The notes beneath the pieces were generated by a model. It did not search any database. It was not told the origin of the DNA and saw only the letters and a program-made list of their open reading frames with translations. Below are positions 53,282 to 62,875 of a DNA stretch of 64,000 nt, piece after piece. Source of the stretch: Spirosoma utsteinense (lineage in GTDB: Bacteria; Bacteroidota; Bacteroidia; Cytophagales; Spirosomataceae); assembly GCF_014282275.1 (NCBI RefSeq), contig NZ_VFIA01000013.1, positions 120,529 through 184,528 on the forward strand, read 5' to 3'. Each line of letters opens with the position of its first letter. The stretch's first letter is position 1. The position numbers and the translations under genes are program-made.

Positions 53282-53352
53282 AGGAAAGGGACGAGCGGAA
53301 GGAGCAGGATGAAAGGAAGTAACTCTTCCCCGTTCCCGCTCGTCCCTTTCCT
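53282..53352. repeat. 17-bp polypurine inverted repeat inside the efflux operon
   Basis: AGGAAAGGGACGAGCGG (53282-53298) is perfectly inverted at 53336-53352. It fills the 92-base gap between the adaptor and permease genes. Its GGGACGAG core recurs at 26527-26535. It could lower permease expression by attenuation or stabilise the upstream mRNA. Confidence 0.7.
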
Positions 53353-53362
53353 CCCTCTTGTC

Positions 53363-54478
53363 CTATTTTGACGTTACTTGTACCTTAGCTCCTTCGCGGA
53401 TTTTCTGTGTGCCCTCCGTGACTACCACCTCTCCTTCCTTGAGGCCATCTTTCACGATTACTTTATCATTGATCCGGGCACCCAGCGTCACTTTTTTCTG
53501 AGTCACTTTGCTGCTGTCGCCCACCACGAACACGAAGTATTCGCTCATCTGCTCTGTTACGGCCTGATAGGGAATCAGCAACTGCTGCTGCCCGGTATTG
53601 TTCTTAACCCGAAGATTGGCGTTTATACCTACTTTCAACTCTTTGTCAGGATTAGGGAAAGCTACCCGAACGCGCAACGTTCCCGTTTGTGGGTCAACAG
53701 CGCGGTCAACGATGCGAACCGAACCGGGGTATTTGTAGGTACTGCCGTCGGGCATTACCAGTACCAGCGTTGAGTCCCGCCCTACCTGTTTCTGATTCTG
53801 CAATTTCAGAAAACGCGGAATCTCAGCCGCATCGACCTGCAGGTCAGCCGCAATCGGATTATCGGACGAAATGGTGTTGAGCGGCACAGAACCGGGAGCC
53901 ACAGCGGCTCCCAGGCGTACCTGCGAAATACCGATGGTACCATCCAGCGGGGCGTAGATCGTCGTGTACTTCAGGCTCGTAGCTACCTGCCGTATGTTGG
54001 CCTGGGCCGCTTCGACCTGCATGCGTGATGCTTCGAGTGTAGCCGATGCATTGTCGACAACCTGCCGGGCAATGGCGTCCTGCTGCGCCAGTGTATTATA
54101 CCGGTCAGCATCTTTCTGGGCCCGGTTAAGGTTCGCTTTCTGCACGTTCAGGTTGGCTACCGCCTGGTCGTAGCCCGCGCGGTACTGCTGGGCGTCGATG
54201 GTATATAGCTTCTGCCCTTTTCGAATCTGCTGCCCATCCTGGAAGAAAATTCCGGTGATGTTGCCTGCTACCTGCGGCTGAATCTCTACTTCGAGCAGCG
54301 CCGTTACCGTTGCCGGAAATTCATCGTAATACGTAGCACTGCCTTTCGTCGCCTTTATGGCTGACACGGCGGTGGGGGGTGGAGCCTGTTGCTGCTGGTC
54401 ATCCTTCTTGTCGCCACAGGCGGTGATAAAAAAGGCCAGCAGAATCACCAATGTGGCCGGATTTATAAACTGTTTCAT
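53363..54478 (-). CDS. RND periplasmic adaptor subunit, AcrA/MexA type
   Basis: A 371-residue membrane fusion protein that links the inner membrane RND pump to TolC. The N-terminus is a lipoprotein signal peptide (LVILLAFFITAC-GDKK) with the lipid-attached Cys near residue 21. Biotinyl-lipoyl halves (VEIQPQVAGNITGIFF; TIYAPLDGTIGISQVRLGAAV), a helical hairpin around residues 95-160 and the beta-barrel and proximal domains follow in order. It lies downstream of the TolC gene and upstream of the RND gene on the same strand. Confidence 0.94.
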   Translation of the reverse strand: MKQFINPATLVILLAFFITACGDKKDDQQQQAPPPTAVSAIKATKGSATYYDEFPATVTALLEVEIQPQVAGNITGIFFQDGQQIRKGQKLYTIDAQQYRAGYDQAVANLNVQKANLNRAQKDADRYNTLAQQDAIARQVVDNASATLEASRMQVEAAQANIRQVATSLKYTTIYAPLDGTIGISQVRLGAAVAPGSVPLNTISSDNPIAADLQVDAAEIPRFLKLQNQKQVGRDSTLVLVMPDGSTYKYPGSVRIVDRAVDPQTGTLRVRVAFPNPDKELKVGINANLRVKNNTGQQQLLIPYQAVTEQMSEYFVFVVGDSSKVTQKKVTLGARINDKVIVKDGLKEGEVVVTEGTQKIREGAKVQVTSK

Positions 54479-54571
54479 AATCTTCGAGAGGAGGCTGAGC
54501 GCTTGAACCCAGCACGCCAGTTCATGGTAATAGGGTATTGGACTCGGGAGCCCGACATCTTGGCAATAAAA

Positions 54572-55930
54572 TCAAAAACGGATTTGGCCCAGAGACCGCT
54601 GTACATCCAGCTTGCTTACCAGTACCTGGTTCAGCGCGTTGAAAACGTTTAAACGGGCCGTTCTCAGATCGGCTTCGGCAATGGTAACATCCAGATACGA
54701 CCGCACCCCCGAACGATATTGCAGGTTGATAACGCGGTAGACATCTTCAGCCAGCAGCTGGTTCTCGCGCAGCGCCAGGTAGTTGGCCAGGTTTCCTTTG
54801 TAGGTAGCCAGCGCCTGCGCGTACTCGGCATCGATGGAACTGGTCAAACCAGCCAGGTCCCACTGCAGGCGCTTCACCTGTAGTTCGGCAATTTTCGTTT
54901 GCTGAATCCGTCGGCCACCCTGAAAAATGGGCATCGCCACAGACAAACCGATCAGGGAGTTCGGAAAATTCTGGGTATAGAGTTGCGGAAATACGTTGTT
55001 CTGATAGAGCAGATTGTAGTTTGCATTGGCACTTACCGTTGGCAGATAGGACCACCGGTTATAACGCACGTTGGCTTCCAGCAGCCGACCCTGCGTTTGT
55101 AACAACTGATACTCGATGCGACTCGCCGGGTTGACCAGCAGCGTTGTATCCAAAGCTGCGTCGTTAACCAGCTGTAATGTATCGTAGGTCAGGTTGATGA
55201 GTTTGGTAGGCGGATACCCCATCAGTTGTTTCAATATCTGATATTTAGCCCCTACCTGATCCTGAAATTGCTTGCGCTGGGCAATGGTGTTGTTGAGCGC
55301 AATCCGGGCGCGCTGCGGGTCTGTTTTATCGACCACACCACTCTGGTACTGATTCGTGGCATCCTGCAAACTACGCTGTAGCCTGACAATGTCTTCGGCC
55401 AGAACATCGGCCTGACGCTGGGTCAGGATCACGTCGTAAAAGGCTTTACTGACATTTACCACCACCGCAATTTTTGTGTCGGTGGTTGCCTGCGAAGCCT
55501 GCACGCGGTAAGCGTCGGCCGTCTGGCTGGCCAGCAGCACATCCCGGCTGAAGAGCGTTTGACTTAAGGAGAAAGACGCGGTAGAGGTGTTTTTGGCACC
55601 CAGCGCTACCGGACGACGTTCGCCCGTTGCTGCGTCGGGGATGAGCGTGACAGGAAGTTTCAGGTAGTGCAGCACATTATATCCTGCTCCTATTTGAGGA
55701 TACCAGGCCGCCAAAGCCGAGCGAACCGTACGGTCCGCTATTTCCTGATCGATCAGCGACTGTCGGATAGCCGGTTGATTATCCAGCGCATACCGGATGC
55801 AATCGGGTAACTGCGCCTGTTGTCCGAGGGTATCGGACATTTTTTGCGCAAACGCTTCACTATGAAGGCTTAGCAGTAAGCCAATAAAACAGATAAACCA
55901 ATAATTTTTCATAACGTAATAACCGGACAC
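54572..55930 (-). CDS. TolC-family outer membrane efflux protein
   Basis: A 452-residue TolC-like outer membrane channel with a signal peptide ending AFAQK. It has the two OEP repeats: long coiled-coil helices (residues 140-230 and 330-440) and strand regions typical of the family, e.g. LLAEDVYRVINLQYRSGVRSYLDV. It is the first gene of the TolC-adaptor-RND operon, divergent from glnS. The order outer membrane, adaptor, pump is common in Bacteroidota. Confidence 0.93.
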   Translation of the reverse strand: MSGYYVMKNYWFICFIGLLLSLHSEAFAQKMSDTLGQQAQLPDCIRYALDNQPAIRQSLIDQEIADRTVRSALAAWYPQIGAGYNVLHYLKLPVTLIPDAATGERRPVALGAKNTSTASFSLSQTLFSRDVLLASQTADAYRVQASQATTDTKIAVVVNVSKAFYDVILTQRQADVLAEDIVRLQRSLQDATNQYQSGVVDKTDPQRARIALNNTIAQRKQFQDQVGAKYQILKQLMGYPPTKLINLTYDTLQLVNDAALDTTLLVNPASRIEYQLLQTQGRLLEANVRYNRWSYLPTVSANANYNLLYQNNVFPQLYTQNFPNSLIGLSVAMPIFQGGRRIQQTKIAELQVKRLQWDLAGLTSSIDAEYAQALATYKGNLANYLALRENQLLAEDVYRVINLQYRSGVRSYLDVTIAEADLRTARLNVFNALNQVLVSKLDVQRSLGQIRF

Positions 55931-56109
55931 CCCACATCTATCAGGATATAGTCAACAGTGTGTACTATCTTTAAACCACCAGCCCTTACCGTTTTGTTCG
56001 CACCGATTACAAATAATCTGAATATAACGGCGAATGCCAATGCAGCGCCGGTTTGCCAAACCCACCCAATCGCCGTAATTTCGGCCTACTTATTAGCAGC
56101 CTGAGTACC

Positions 56110-57837
56110 ATGACTGATGTATTGAACGAATCTGAAGACTTGCACGGTGGAGCAGACGGCCACGCCGGAAGTCCCCTGAATTTTATTGAACAAGTCGTTG
56201 AAGACGATATAGCCGCCGGCAAGAACGGTGGCCGTGTTCACACCCGCTTTCCACCCGAACCCAACGGCTATCTGCACATTGGCCACGCCAAATCCATTTG
56301 CCTCAACTTTGGCCTGGCCGATAAATACGGTGGCCAAACCAACCTGCGTTTCGACGATACCAACCCGGTTACCGAAGACACTGAATATGTCGACTCTATC
56401 AAGAACGACGTGCAGTGGCTTGGTTTTAAGTGGGAGAACGAATTTTACGCTTCCGATTACTTCGTCCGGATCTATGCCTTCGCCGAAACGCTGATCCAGA
56501 AAGGACTGGCATATGTCGACGATTCCTCGTCGGAAGAAATTGCGGCTCAGAAAGGAACGCCTACGGAGCCAGGCCGTACAAACCAATACCGCGACCGGAC
56601 AGTCGACGAGAACCTCGATCTGTTCCGGCGGATGCGGGCCGGTGACTATCCCGATGGTGCCAAAGTCCTGCGGGCCAAGGTCGACATGACCTCGCCCAAC
56701 ATGCAGCTGCGTGACCCGATCATTTACCGGATCAAACATGCCCATCACCACCGTACGGGCGACGCCTGGTGTATCTACCCGATGTACGATTTTGCCCATG
56801 GGCAGTCGGATGCCATCGAGCATATCACCCATTCGCTCTGTACGCTGGAATTTGAGGTTCACCGGCCCCTCTACGACTGGTTCATTCAGCAGCTGGAGAT
56901 CTTCCCTTCCCGCCAGATCGAGTTTGCGCGGCTCAACCTGACCTATACGGTCATGAGCAAACGGAAGCTGAAACAGTTGGTAGAAGAAGGCCACGTGAAC
57001 GGCTGGGACGATCCCCGTATGCCAACCATCGCCGGGTTGCGCCGACGCGGCTACACCCCCGCCAGCCTCCGCGAGTTTGCCGACCGTATCGGCATTGCGC
57101 GTCGCGAAAACCTGATCGACCTGGGTCTGCTGGAGTTCTGCATCCGTGAAGAGCTGAACAAGACCACCCACCGCGTCATGGCCGTACTGGATGAGGAACC
57201 GCTCAAACTCGTGATCTCCAACTACGAAGAAGGGCGCGAGGAAATGCTCAACATCGAGAACAATCCCGAAGAAGAAACGACGACATACCGGAAGGTCCCC
57301 TTTAGCCGCGAGGTGTATATCGAACGCGACGACTTCATGGAAAACCCGCCGAAGAAGTTCTTCCGGCTGTTTCCCGGCGGTATGGTGCGCCTGAAAGGGG
57401 CTTATATCATCAAATGCGATGACGTCGTGAAGGACGCAGCGGGCAACATCACCGAACTGCGCTGTAGCTACCTACCCGAAAGCCGCTCTGGCTCCGATAC
57501 GTCGGGGATCAACGTAAAAGGCACGATCCACTGGGTATCCGTACCCCATGCGGTCGAAGCGGAAGTTCGGCTCTATGACCGGCTCTTTTCGGTCGAGAAC
57601 CCGGCCGCCGACGAGCGCGACTTCAAAGAACTCATTAACCCGGCCTCCCTGAGCGTGGTACGGGCGTTTGTCGAACCCGCTCTGGTCGAAGCGGCCCGCA
57701 GTGGTGAGCAAAGTAACTTCCAGTTCATGCGTAAAGGCTACTTCGTCCTCGACGCCGACTCTACCGCCGACCGGCCCGTATTCAACCGGACCGTGACCCT
57801 GAAAGACGGCTGGGCCAAAGAACAGAAGAAAAATTAA
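56110..57837 (+). CDS. glnS: glutaminyl-tRNA synthetase
   Basis: A 575-residue class I synthetase that charges tRNA-Gln. The HIGH motif is HIGHAK within RFPPEPNGYLHIGHAKSI, and the KMSKS-like motif is VMSKRKL. The specificity block FDDTNP and the anticodon-binding beta barrels (from about residue 350) are present. A direct GlnRS is usual in Bacteroidota and Gammaproteobacteria. ATG 56110 gives MTDVLNESEDL; the upstream frame from 56053 adds an unlikely 19 residues. It ends at a 26-bp inverted repeat. Confidence 0.96.
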   Translation: MTDVLNESEDLHGGADGHAGSPLNFIEQVVEDDIAAGKNGGRVHTRFPPEPNGYLHIGHAKSICLNFGLADKYGGQTNLRFDDTNPVTEDTEYVDSIKNDVQWLGFKWENEFYASDYFVRIYAFAETLIQKGLAYVDDSSSEEIAAQKGTPTEPGRTNQYRDRTVDENLDLFRRMRAGDYPDGAKVLRAKVDMTSPNMQLRDPIIYRIKHAHHHRTGDAWCIYPMYDFAHGQSDAIEHITHSLCTLEFEVHRPLYDWFIQQLEIFPSRQIEFARLNLTYTVMSKRKLKQLVEEGHVNGWDDPRMPTIAGLRRRGYTPASLREFADRIGIARRENLIDLGLLEFCIREELNKTTHRVMAVLDEEPLKLVISNYEEGREEMLNIENNPEEETTTYRKVPFSREVYIERDDFMENPPKKFFRLFPGGMVRLKGAYIIKCDDVVKDAAGNITELRCSYLPESRSGSDTSGINVKGTIHWVSVPHAVEAEVRLYDRLFSVENPAADERDFKELINPASLSVVRAFVEPALVEAARSGEQSNFQFMRKGYFVLDADSTADRPVFNRTVTLKDGWAKEQKKN

Positions 57838-57851
57838 CGGAGCGCTTAGCT

Positions 57852-57917
57852 CGTCAACTGTGAAACCTCCCCCGGATGACCGTACTGGTCTATCCGGGGG
57901 AGGTTTCACAGTTGACG
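57852..57917. terminator. 26-bp perfect inverted repeat, bidirectional terminator
   Basis: CGTCAACTGTGAAACCTCCC... at 57852-57877 is exactly inverted at 57892-57917; three inner GAC/GTC pairs may extend it. It lies between convergent glnS and susD. Confidence 0.82.
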
Positions 57918-57945
57918 CTACCTACAATGGCAGTCAGTCAGGTTA

Positions 57946-59361
57946 TTATTTATCCCACCAGAGCGGTTCCGACAAGGGCACTTCAGTGGGTACGTTATTG
58001 CCATTTTTGGTGGTCTCTCCGTTGGGGTAAGCCACCCGGCGGATAAACGTTGGCAAGGCCGCATTCACGGGCAGCTTAAACCCCTTGTACTGGTAATTAT
58101 ACCGACGGGCGTCGTTCCAGGCTTCCGGATTCAGGTAAGTGACTACGTACTTTTCTTTAAAGATCAGATCGCGCGTAAGGGCTGCTTCGCCCACGCCCAC
58201 CACCGGATTTGCCAGGTAGGCATCACGCGCAGCGGCTGCTACCCCAAGCTTATCCATATTGGCCCTGATACCCGTTAGGTAAGCCGCATAGGCACGCGCT
58301 TTTTCTCCTGCCGCCAGCGCGGCTTCAGCTTCGATGAACTTCACCTCAGCATAGCTCACAATCAGTAAAGGAGACGCGTCCCCGGTGAGCGGTGAATTGA
58401 GGGAGATATAAGACTCGTCTTTCACAGTGTTGTTTCCACCCACATTACCCTGCCCGTTCACCGTTCCCTTGTAGACGTTGTTGATCGTTTTGTCGGTAAT
58501 TTTCTCGACCCTCGGGTCTGCCACCCCGTAGGTCGTGCCGTTCAGCTGATTGACCAGTTGGGTAGACAGCCAGCCATCGAGCAGGTTATTCGTGTTGTTT
58601 ATGGCTAGTTGCGCCCAGGGGTTCCGTTGCAGGTACGACGACATCTGGGCATCATCGGCGTTGGACTTGTAGGAATTCGACACCGCAGCGAGCACATCGG
58701 CAGGCTTGTACGCACTCGTCTTCGAAACCTTGTTGAGCATCCGTGCTTTCAGCGCATAGGCAGTTTTTATCCAGGCTGCGGTATCCCCGCTATGGATCAG
58801 ATCATTGGACGCAGTTAATGTCACCCGCGAATCGGTCCTGGCCAGTTCCGTTATACCCTCGTTAAGCAGGTTGAGCGCCGTCGTGTACAGTTCTTCCTCG
58901 GTGTCGTATGTCGGGATCAGGGTTGTGCCGGTGAAAGCATCCGAGAAGGGAGCATCTCCGAACATATCGGCAATGAGCGTCAGATGGTAGGACAGCATCA
59001 CGTTGGCAACGCCTACATACTGCGAAGCCCCCTGCTCCTGCGCCCTGCGTTTCATGTCATACAGATCGGCCATACCGAAATAGATAGCATCCCAGGTAGC
59101 AGTATAATCGGTTATCTGATAGGTATCGGTCGATCCGCCCGCACCGGGGCTGGCCAGGTACTGCACAAAGTACGAGGTGATGCCGCCCGCCCGCTGCGAA
59201 TTATAGGCGGTCTTTTGGGTCGTCGTCGATAGCAACGAGCTCAGGGGCGGATTGGCAATCTGATTCGGGTTTTCATTGAGCTCGAAATACTCCCTGCACC
59301 CTGCCAGACAAAACAGCAGCAGGACCAGCATCAAACGCATAGGGCTACGATATATTTTCAT
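57946..59361 (-). CDS. SusD/RagB-family outer membrane lipoprotein
   Basis: A 471-residue SusD-like (SusD-like_2 group) nutrient-binding lipoprotein that caps the SusC channel on the cell surface. The signal peptide with lipobox LAGC puts the lipidated Cys at about residue 22. Early family sequence is NENPNQIANPPLSSLLS, then TPR-like helices (QYVGVANVMLSYHLTLIADMFG) and a C-terminal WNDARRYNYQYKGFKLP. ATG 59361 is chosen because it gives the signal peptide; the frame from 59496 would overlap susC. It starts 25 bases after the susC stop. Confidence 0.92.
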   Translation of the reverse strand: MKIYRSPMRLMLVLLLFCLAGCREYFELNENPNQIANPPLSSLLSTTTQKTAYNSQRAGGITSYFVQYLASPGAGGSTDTYQITDYTATWDAIYFGMADLYDMKRRAQEQGASQYVGVANVMLSYHLTLIADMFGDAPFSDAFTGTTLIPTYDTEEELYTTALNLLNEGITELARTDSRVTLTASNDLIHSGDTAAWIKTAYALKARMLNKVSKTSAYKPADVLAAVSNSYKSNADDAQMSSYLQRNPWAQLAINNTNNLLDGWLSTQLVNQLNGTTYGVADPRVEKITDKTINNVYKGTVNGQGNVGGNNTVKDESYISLNSPLTGDASPLLIVSYAEVKFIEAEAALAAGEKARAYAAYLTGIRANMDKLGVAAAARDAYLANPVVGVGEAALTRDLIFKEKYVVTYLNPEAWNDARRYNYQYKGFKLPVNAALPTFIRRVAYPNGETTKNGNNVPTEVPLSEPLWWDK

Positions 59362-59386
59362 AGTAATCTGTAAATGAATAGGTTGC

Positions 59387-62300
59387 TTAAAAACCAGCAT
59401 TGATCGTAAACAGGAAACTCCGAACGGCGGGGTAGGTAAACCCGGTAAAGCCATCGACATTACTGCCGCTGTTAGTGGAGCTTGTTTCGGGGTCATAGCC
59501 CGTATATTTCGTCCACAAAGCCAGGTTGTTGCCCGTTACGCTAAGGCTGGCGTTTTTGATGAAAGACTTCTTCAGGAATGAGGTTGGCAGGTTATATGAC
59601 AACCCAACCGACCGAAGCCGTACCCACGAGCCATCTTCGATAAAGTTTTCGGTTACGCCCCGGTGTACATTCCGGTAGAATCCATTGCCATAATCGACGC
59701 CATCCGGGCCAACGCCCTGCCCCAGCCAAACGGCTTTTGTGTTCGGAGCGCCATCGGCCAGCACGCCTTCGAACACTTTCGTGTCGTTGCGGTCTTCGGT
59801 GTACTTGGCAATCCCGAAGGCAGAGAAGAAGTTGCTCAGCTGGTTATAGCGGTCCTGTCCAACCCGGGCATCGACCAGCGCGGTCAGGGAGAAATCGCCG
59901 TATCGCAGGGTGTTTGTCATACCGCCAATCCACTTGGGCTGCGAGTTGCCTATCAGCTTCTGGCTGGTATTGATCACCGGGAAACCGTTGGTTCCAATAA
60001 CGATCGGGCGGCTTTTGTCGAGTTCTACCGTTTCCTCCGCCGGGTCGGCATAATACCGTTTGTAGCTCCGTCCGTACAGGTTTCCGTAGGCATAACCGGG
60101 CACCAGTTTCATCGTCACTGTCGAGCTGGAATAGCCGAACTGGGACGCGTAGTTGATTTCGGTAAGCCCTTCCCGAATGCTCAGAATCTTGTTCCGGTTC
60201 GCCGAGAAGTTCAGGTTTACATCCCAGGTCAGCTTTCCCTGCCGGATGGGAGTACCGCGCAGAACGAGTTCGATACCCCGGTTACGCATGGCACCGGAGT
60301 TGATAGCCGCTTTCACATAACCCGTCGACGAGGTCACATCGACCTGAATGATCTGATCTTTACTGACAGAGTTGTAGTAGGTGAAGTCGAATCCCAGGCG
60401 ATTTTTCAGGAAGTTCATCTCCACGCCACTTTCAAACGTATCGGTAAATTCAGGGCGCAGGTTCGGATCGCCCAGCAGGGAGCCGCGGGTGAACCCCGTA
60501 GAACCTGAGGGGAGTTGTGTATAAGGAGAATACCCCGTAATGGTTGAATAGGGAGCTGCATCCTTACCAATCTGTGCATAAGAAGCCCGAAGTTTCCCCA
60601 TCGTAATGAATTGCGGCAGATTGAATTGCTGTGAGAACACGTAGCCAACACTCACGGAGGGGTAAAAGAACGAATTGTTGGGTGCCCGCAGCGACGAGGT
60701 GATATCGTTCCGCCCCGTCAGGGTCAGGAACAGGTAATCGTTGTAGTCGAGGGTTAACTCGCCGAAAATACCCATCAGGCGATAGTCCTCGGCGTTTTGA
60801 GTAAGCACTGCCGTTTTCGCATTCCGCAGATCGAAATAATTGTAGACGGCCAGTTCCCTTCCCTCTACGCCAAAGCCCCGGATACGGCGGTCGTACAAAT
60901 CGTGACCAATGCGTAACGTGGCGTTGAGGTCATTGCCAAATTTTGTGTTGGCACTAGCCGCAAACGTCGATGTGATAGCCCTGAAATTGGTATTGTACTG
61001 GTATACGAACCCCAGGAGATTGTCTTCCAGTATTCGTTCGTCAGCAATCCCGGATGGACCAGGAGCCGTACGTAACCGACCTTCTGAATACGTGTCCAGC
61101 CCTGCCCGGTAGTTCAGCGTCAGCCACGAAAGGGGGGAGTAAATAAAGTTCAGGCCACCCACCAGCCGGTTAACGTTATCCCGGAACTTGTTGGTCATGG
61201 CCCCGTAAATTGGGTTGCCATTCCCGTAGGTCTTGTAGGAACCATCGGCGTTGAGGTAATCCCGAACATCATATCGGGGCGACCAGTAGCTCAGGCTTTC
61301 GTTATACCGGTCGGCATTGTACCGGTCGCCACCCGAATTGATGAAATTCAACGTGGCGTTGGTACTGAATTTGTCACTGAATTTCACGTTCGTATTTAAC
61401 CGAACTGATAGCTTGTTGTAGTTCGTAAACGGGATGACCCCTTCCTGCGTCACATGCCCAATAGACGAGAGGAAGGTTATTTTCTCGTTCCCACCCGAGA
61501 AAGACAGGTTATTCTGGAATTGCCGCCCGGTATAAAACGCATCCTTGAAATGATTGTACAGCTTCTGTGGGTGCGTTGGGTCAATTTTGATGGCGTCGGC
61601 AACCGTTGGACCCCATGACGGAAAAAAGTCCTGCGGGTTGTAAATGCCAGCATACCCAATGGTGTATTTATCCTGCACTTCCGGGTATTTATTCACGTTC
61701 TCGAACCCATAGGTACCGCTGTAAGTAGCCCGAAGCGCCCCTGTCTTGCCCGACTTGGTCGTGATGACCACTACCCCGTTAGCCCCCCGTAGTCCATATA
61801 AAGCGGTGGCCGCACCGCCTTTCAGAATGTTGATGGTTTCGACATCGTCGGGGTTAATGTCGGCACCCCGGTTCGAAGCACCCCGAAACTCAGCCCCCGA
61901 ATTGGCCGTACCCGTGGAGGTACTGTTGTCGAAGAGCACCCCGTCGACCACGAACAGCGGCTGGTTGTCGCGGGTAGCATCGATGGAGTTGATTCCCCGG
62001 ATCAGGATTCGCGCACCCTGGCCCGGCGCACCGCCCGTGCTGGAAATGGTTACCCCGGCCACTTTTCCCTGCAATGCATTGACCACGTTGGGCTGGCGGT
62101 TCTGTACAATCTGCTCCGCGTTGACACTTTGGGTAGCATACCCCAGCGCTTTTTTATCCCGACTGATGCCCAGCGCAGTGACAACCACCTCGTTGAGTGT
62201 TTTATCATCTGTCTTCAGGGCTACGTTAATGGTCGTTCGGCTGCTAACGGCCACTTCCTGCTTTTCGTAACCAATGTAGCTAAACACCAGAACAGCGTTT

Positions 62301-62506
62301 TCGGGGTTGATCCGGAGGTTATACTGGCCGTTTTCGTTGGTCAGCGTTCCGATTGTCGTGCCCTTTACCGACACGTTTACGCCCGGCAACACCGACCCAT
62401 CTCCAGCCGTAGTTATGGTACCGTTCACTTCGATCTGTTGCGCCATCACGAGCGACGAACAAAGAAGCAACAGCAGCGCCATGCCTGTTCGTAAGAGTCC
62501 TTTCAT
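59387..62506 (-). CDS. SusC/RagA-family TonB-dependent outer membrane transporter
   Basis: A 1039-residue TonB-linked outer membrane transporter. Order: signal peptide (ending LVMAQQ), CarboxypepD_reg-like domain (VNGTITTAGDGSVLPGVNVSV), plug with NVVNALQGKVAGVTIS, ILIRGINSIDA and VETINILKGGAATALYGLRGANGVV, and the large barrel ending LFTINAGF. With the following SusD protein it imports a glycan, peptide or other ligand. No glycoside hydrolase, sigma/anti-sigma or hybrid regulator is adjacent, so the ligand is not predictable. Confidence 0.94.
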   Translation of the reverse strand: MKGLLRTGMALLLLLCSSLVMAQQIEVNGTITTAGDGSVLPGVNVSVKGTTIGTLTNENGQYNLRINPENAVLVFSYIGYEKQEVAVSSRTTINVALKTDDKTLNEVVVTALGISRDKKALGYATQSVNAEQIVQNRQPNVVNALQGKVAGVTISSTGGAPGQGARILIRGINSIDATRDNQPLFVVDGVLFDNSTSTGTANSGAEFRGASNRGADINPDDVETINILKGGAATALYGLRGANGVVVITTKSGKTGALRATYSGTYGFENVNKYPEVQDKYTIGYAGIYNPQDFFPSWGPTVADAIKIDPTHPQKLYNHFKDAFYTGRQFQNNLSFSGGNEKITFLSSIGHVTQEGVIPFTNYNKLSVRLNTNVKFSDKFSTNATLNFINSGGDRYNADRYNESLSYWSPRYDVRDYLNADGSYKTYGNGNPIYGAMTNKFRDNVNRLVGGLNFIYSPLSWLTLNYRAGLDTYSEGRLRTAPGPSGIADERILEDNLLGFVYQYNTNFRAITSTFAASANTKFGNDLNATLRIGHDLYDRRIRGFGVEGRELAVYNYFDLRNAKTAVLTQNAEDYRLMGIFGELTLDYNDYLFLTLTGRNDITSSLRAPNNSFFYPSVSVGYVFSQQFNLPQFITMGKLRASYAQIGKDAAPYSTITGYSPYTQLPSGSTGFTRGSLLGDPNLRPEFTDTFESGVEMNFLKNRLGFDFTYYNSVSKDQIIQVDVTSSTGYVKAAINSGAMRNRGIELVLRGTPIRQGKLTWDVNLNFSANRNKILSIREGLTEINYASQFGYSSSTVTMKLVPGYAYGNLYGRSYKRYYADPAEETVELDKSRPIVIGTNGFPVINTSQKLIGNSQPKWIGGMTNTLRYGDFSLTALVDARVGQDRYNQLSNFFSAFGIAKYTEDRNDTKVFEGVLADGAPNTKAVWLGQGVGPDGVDYGNGFYRNVHRGVTENFIEDGSWVRLRSVGLSYNLPTSFLKKSFIKNASLSVTGNNLALWTKYTGYDPETSSTNSGSNVDGFTGFTYPAVRSFLFTINAGF

Positions 62507-62546
62507 GTTTGAGTAGTTATTAATAATGAATTAAAAAATTAACGGA

Positions 62547-62576
62547 CAAATGTATGGTTTACCGAATATTTCCCAA
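62547..62576 (-). promoter_or_regulatory. Bacteroidota promoter of susC-susD
   Basis: On the minus strand, TTG at 62576-62574, a 19-base spacer and TACATTTG at 62554-62547 match the -33/-7 consensus well. The leader to the ATG is about 35 bases. Confidence 0.65.
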
Positions 62577-62875
62577 GTACACCTATAGAGCAAATATAAT
62601 TTGCCTTCATACGCTACTGACCGATGGCAGATTTGCGAGACTCATAATCAGCGTATAAGCGTTCCGGTAGTCTGTTGGGGGATAATCTATTTTTTTCGCC
62701 GGTTTTCGGCTTCAGATCCCGTTTCATTCGCCGAGGTCCGTACCAGGGCCCTCGTCCCGACCCGGTTTCGGGGTTGTGTGGCCTTTCGGGCAGGGTAACC
62801 CATTCTTTTTTTGATCGTGTGAGCAGGCCACTCGTCCTCGTTTCCGGTTATACAGCAGCAGAAAACGACTACCCT
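62577..62875. other. intergenic region between divergent susC and DUF4385 gene
   Basis: About 300 bases with no supportable gene. Short frames on both strands show no motif. The middle is GC-rich. No clear promoter box for the DUF4385 gene was seen. Confidence 0.4.

Noticed and set aside
59387..62506. Complete polysaccharide utilisation locus around susC-susD
   Set aside because: No glycoside hydrolase, surface glycan-binding protein or regulator adjoins the pair; the GH63-like gene is about 38 kb away.
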